Source: Chitinophagaceae bacterium (GTDB taxonomy: Bacteria > Bacteroidota > Bacteroidia > Chitinophagales > Chitinophagaceae). From it: DNA of 5,905 nucleotides. The translations under genes and the position numbers were made by a program. The notes beneath the pieces were generated by a model, which saw nothing but the letters and a program-made list of their open reading frames with translations, did not search any database and was not told where the DNA came from. Positions 5,741-5,905 of the stretch are shown here, piece by piece (the stretch's first letter is position 1; each line of letters starts with the position of its first letter). The DNA is taken from the NCBI GenBank assembly GCA_947472635.1, contig CANJDY010000183.1:1-5905 (forward strand). Reading direction: 5' to 3'.

Positions 5741-5905
5741 CTCCCGAGTATAACCGCCGTGATACAATCCTTTTCCCGGGGACGTTGCGTCGAAATTCGC
5801 ATACCATTTCAACACGAAAATTTCACACTGAACCGACGCAACGTCCCATGGATACAGTACTATAAAAGAAGGCAAATGCCATGGAGACGTCGCTGGGAAG
5901 ATGCG
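5727..5905. repeat. Second double-hairpin element, cut by the right edge
   Basis: The left terminal repeat is 5728-5744 and the right one 5883-5899, matching at 15 of 17 positions. The internal inverted repeat lies at 5779-5793 and 5833-5847; one base at its inner end has changed (CCGACG instead of TCGACG), leaving 14 perfect pairs. The second-module stem is at 5838-5851 and 5879-5893. The array probably continues beyond the window. Confidence 0.75.

Larger units (their letters stand above)
5298..5905. other. Gene-free region filled with direct and inverted repeats
   Basis: No reading frame here resembles a known protein. The stretch consists almost entirely of copies, in both orientations, of a motif close to TTCCCAGCAACGTC, arranged in larger repeated units that continue past the right edge. 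Open frames across it are by-products of the repeats: in the minus-strand frame shared by the two double units, all seven base differences change the amino acid, which argues against selection for protein. Confidence 0.8.

Noticed and set aside
5469..5875. Overlapping minus-strand frames of 112 and 72 residues in the repeat region
   Set aside because: They are generated by the repeats. The part shared between the two repeat copies differs at seven bases, all of which change the amino acid, and the frames have no known domain; the shorter one needs a TTG start.

Overview
The window looks like chromosomal DNA of a Bacteroidota bacterium, perhaps a member of the Chitinophagaceae (the family-level guess is weak). 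The grounds are the absence of purine-rich Shine-Dalgarno sites before the genes, AT-rich spacers, a large secreted glycine-rich surface protein, and a polysaccharide-degradation module with its own LacI-type regulator.

Layout. (1) Positions 1-1254, minus strand: the N-terminal 418 residues of a secreted glycine-rich protein that runs off the left edge. (2) 1340-3926, minus strand: a two-gene alginate unit. A PL17-type oligoalginate lyase (732 aa, signal peptide, all remembered catalytic and zinc residues present) is followed 40 nt later by a small cupin of the KdgF type. (3) 3927-4235: a 309-bp divergent intergenic region with a 30-bp imperfect palindrome centred on CCGG, the expected form of a LacI-family operator. 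(4) 4236-5297, plus strand: a complete LacI-family repressor. (5) 5298-5905: no credible gene, but a dense nest of direct and inverted repeats that continues past the right edge.

How the genes fit together. The lyase is predicted to work in the periplasm, releasing unsaturated uronate monomers from alginate oligomers. The KdgF-like cupin, which has no signal peptide, would help convert the imported monomer to the linear keto form that enters the KDG pathway. The divergently transcribed LacI-type protein is the obvious candidate regulator. No SusC/SusD pair, transporter, reductase, kinase or aldolase lies in the window, so the rest of the pathway must be elsewhere.

The least explained part is the right end. 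A short hairpin module (GCAACGTC - about 39 nt - GACGTTGC) is combined into a single-module unit, a complete double-module unit of 203 bp, and a second double-module unit cut by the window edge. The two double units are about 96% identical. The single and double forms differ by exactly 105 bp, bounded by near-identical 8-bp direct repeats. This is REP/BIME- or MITE-like organisation; I do not recognise the family.
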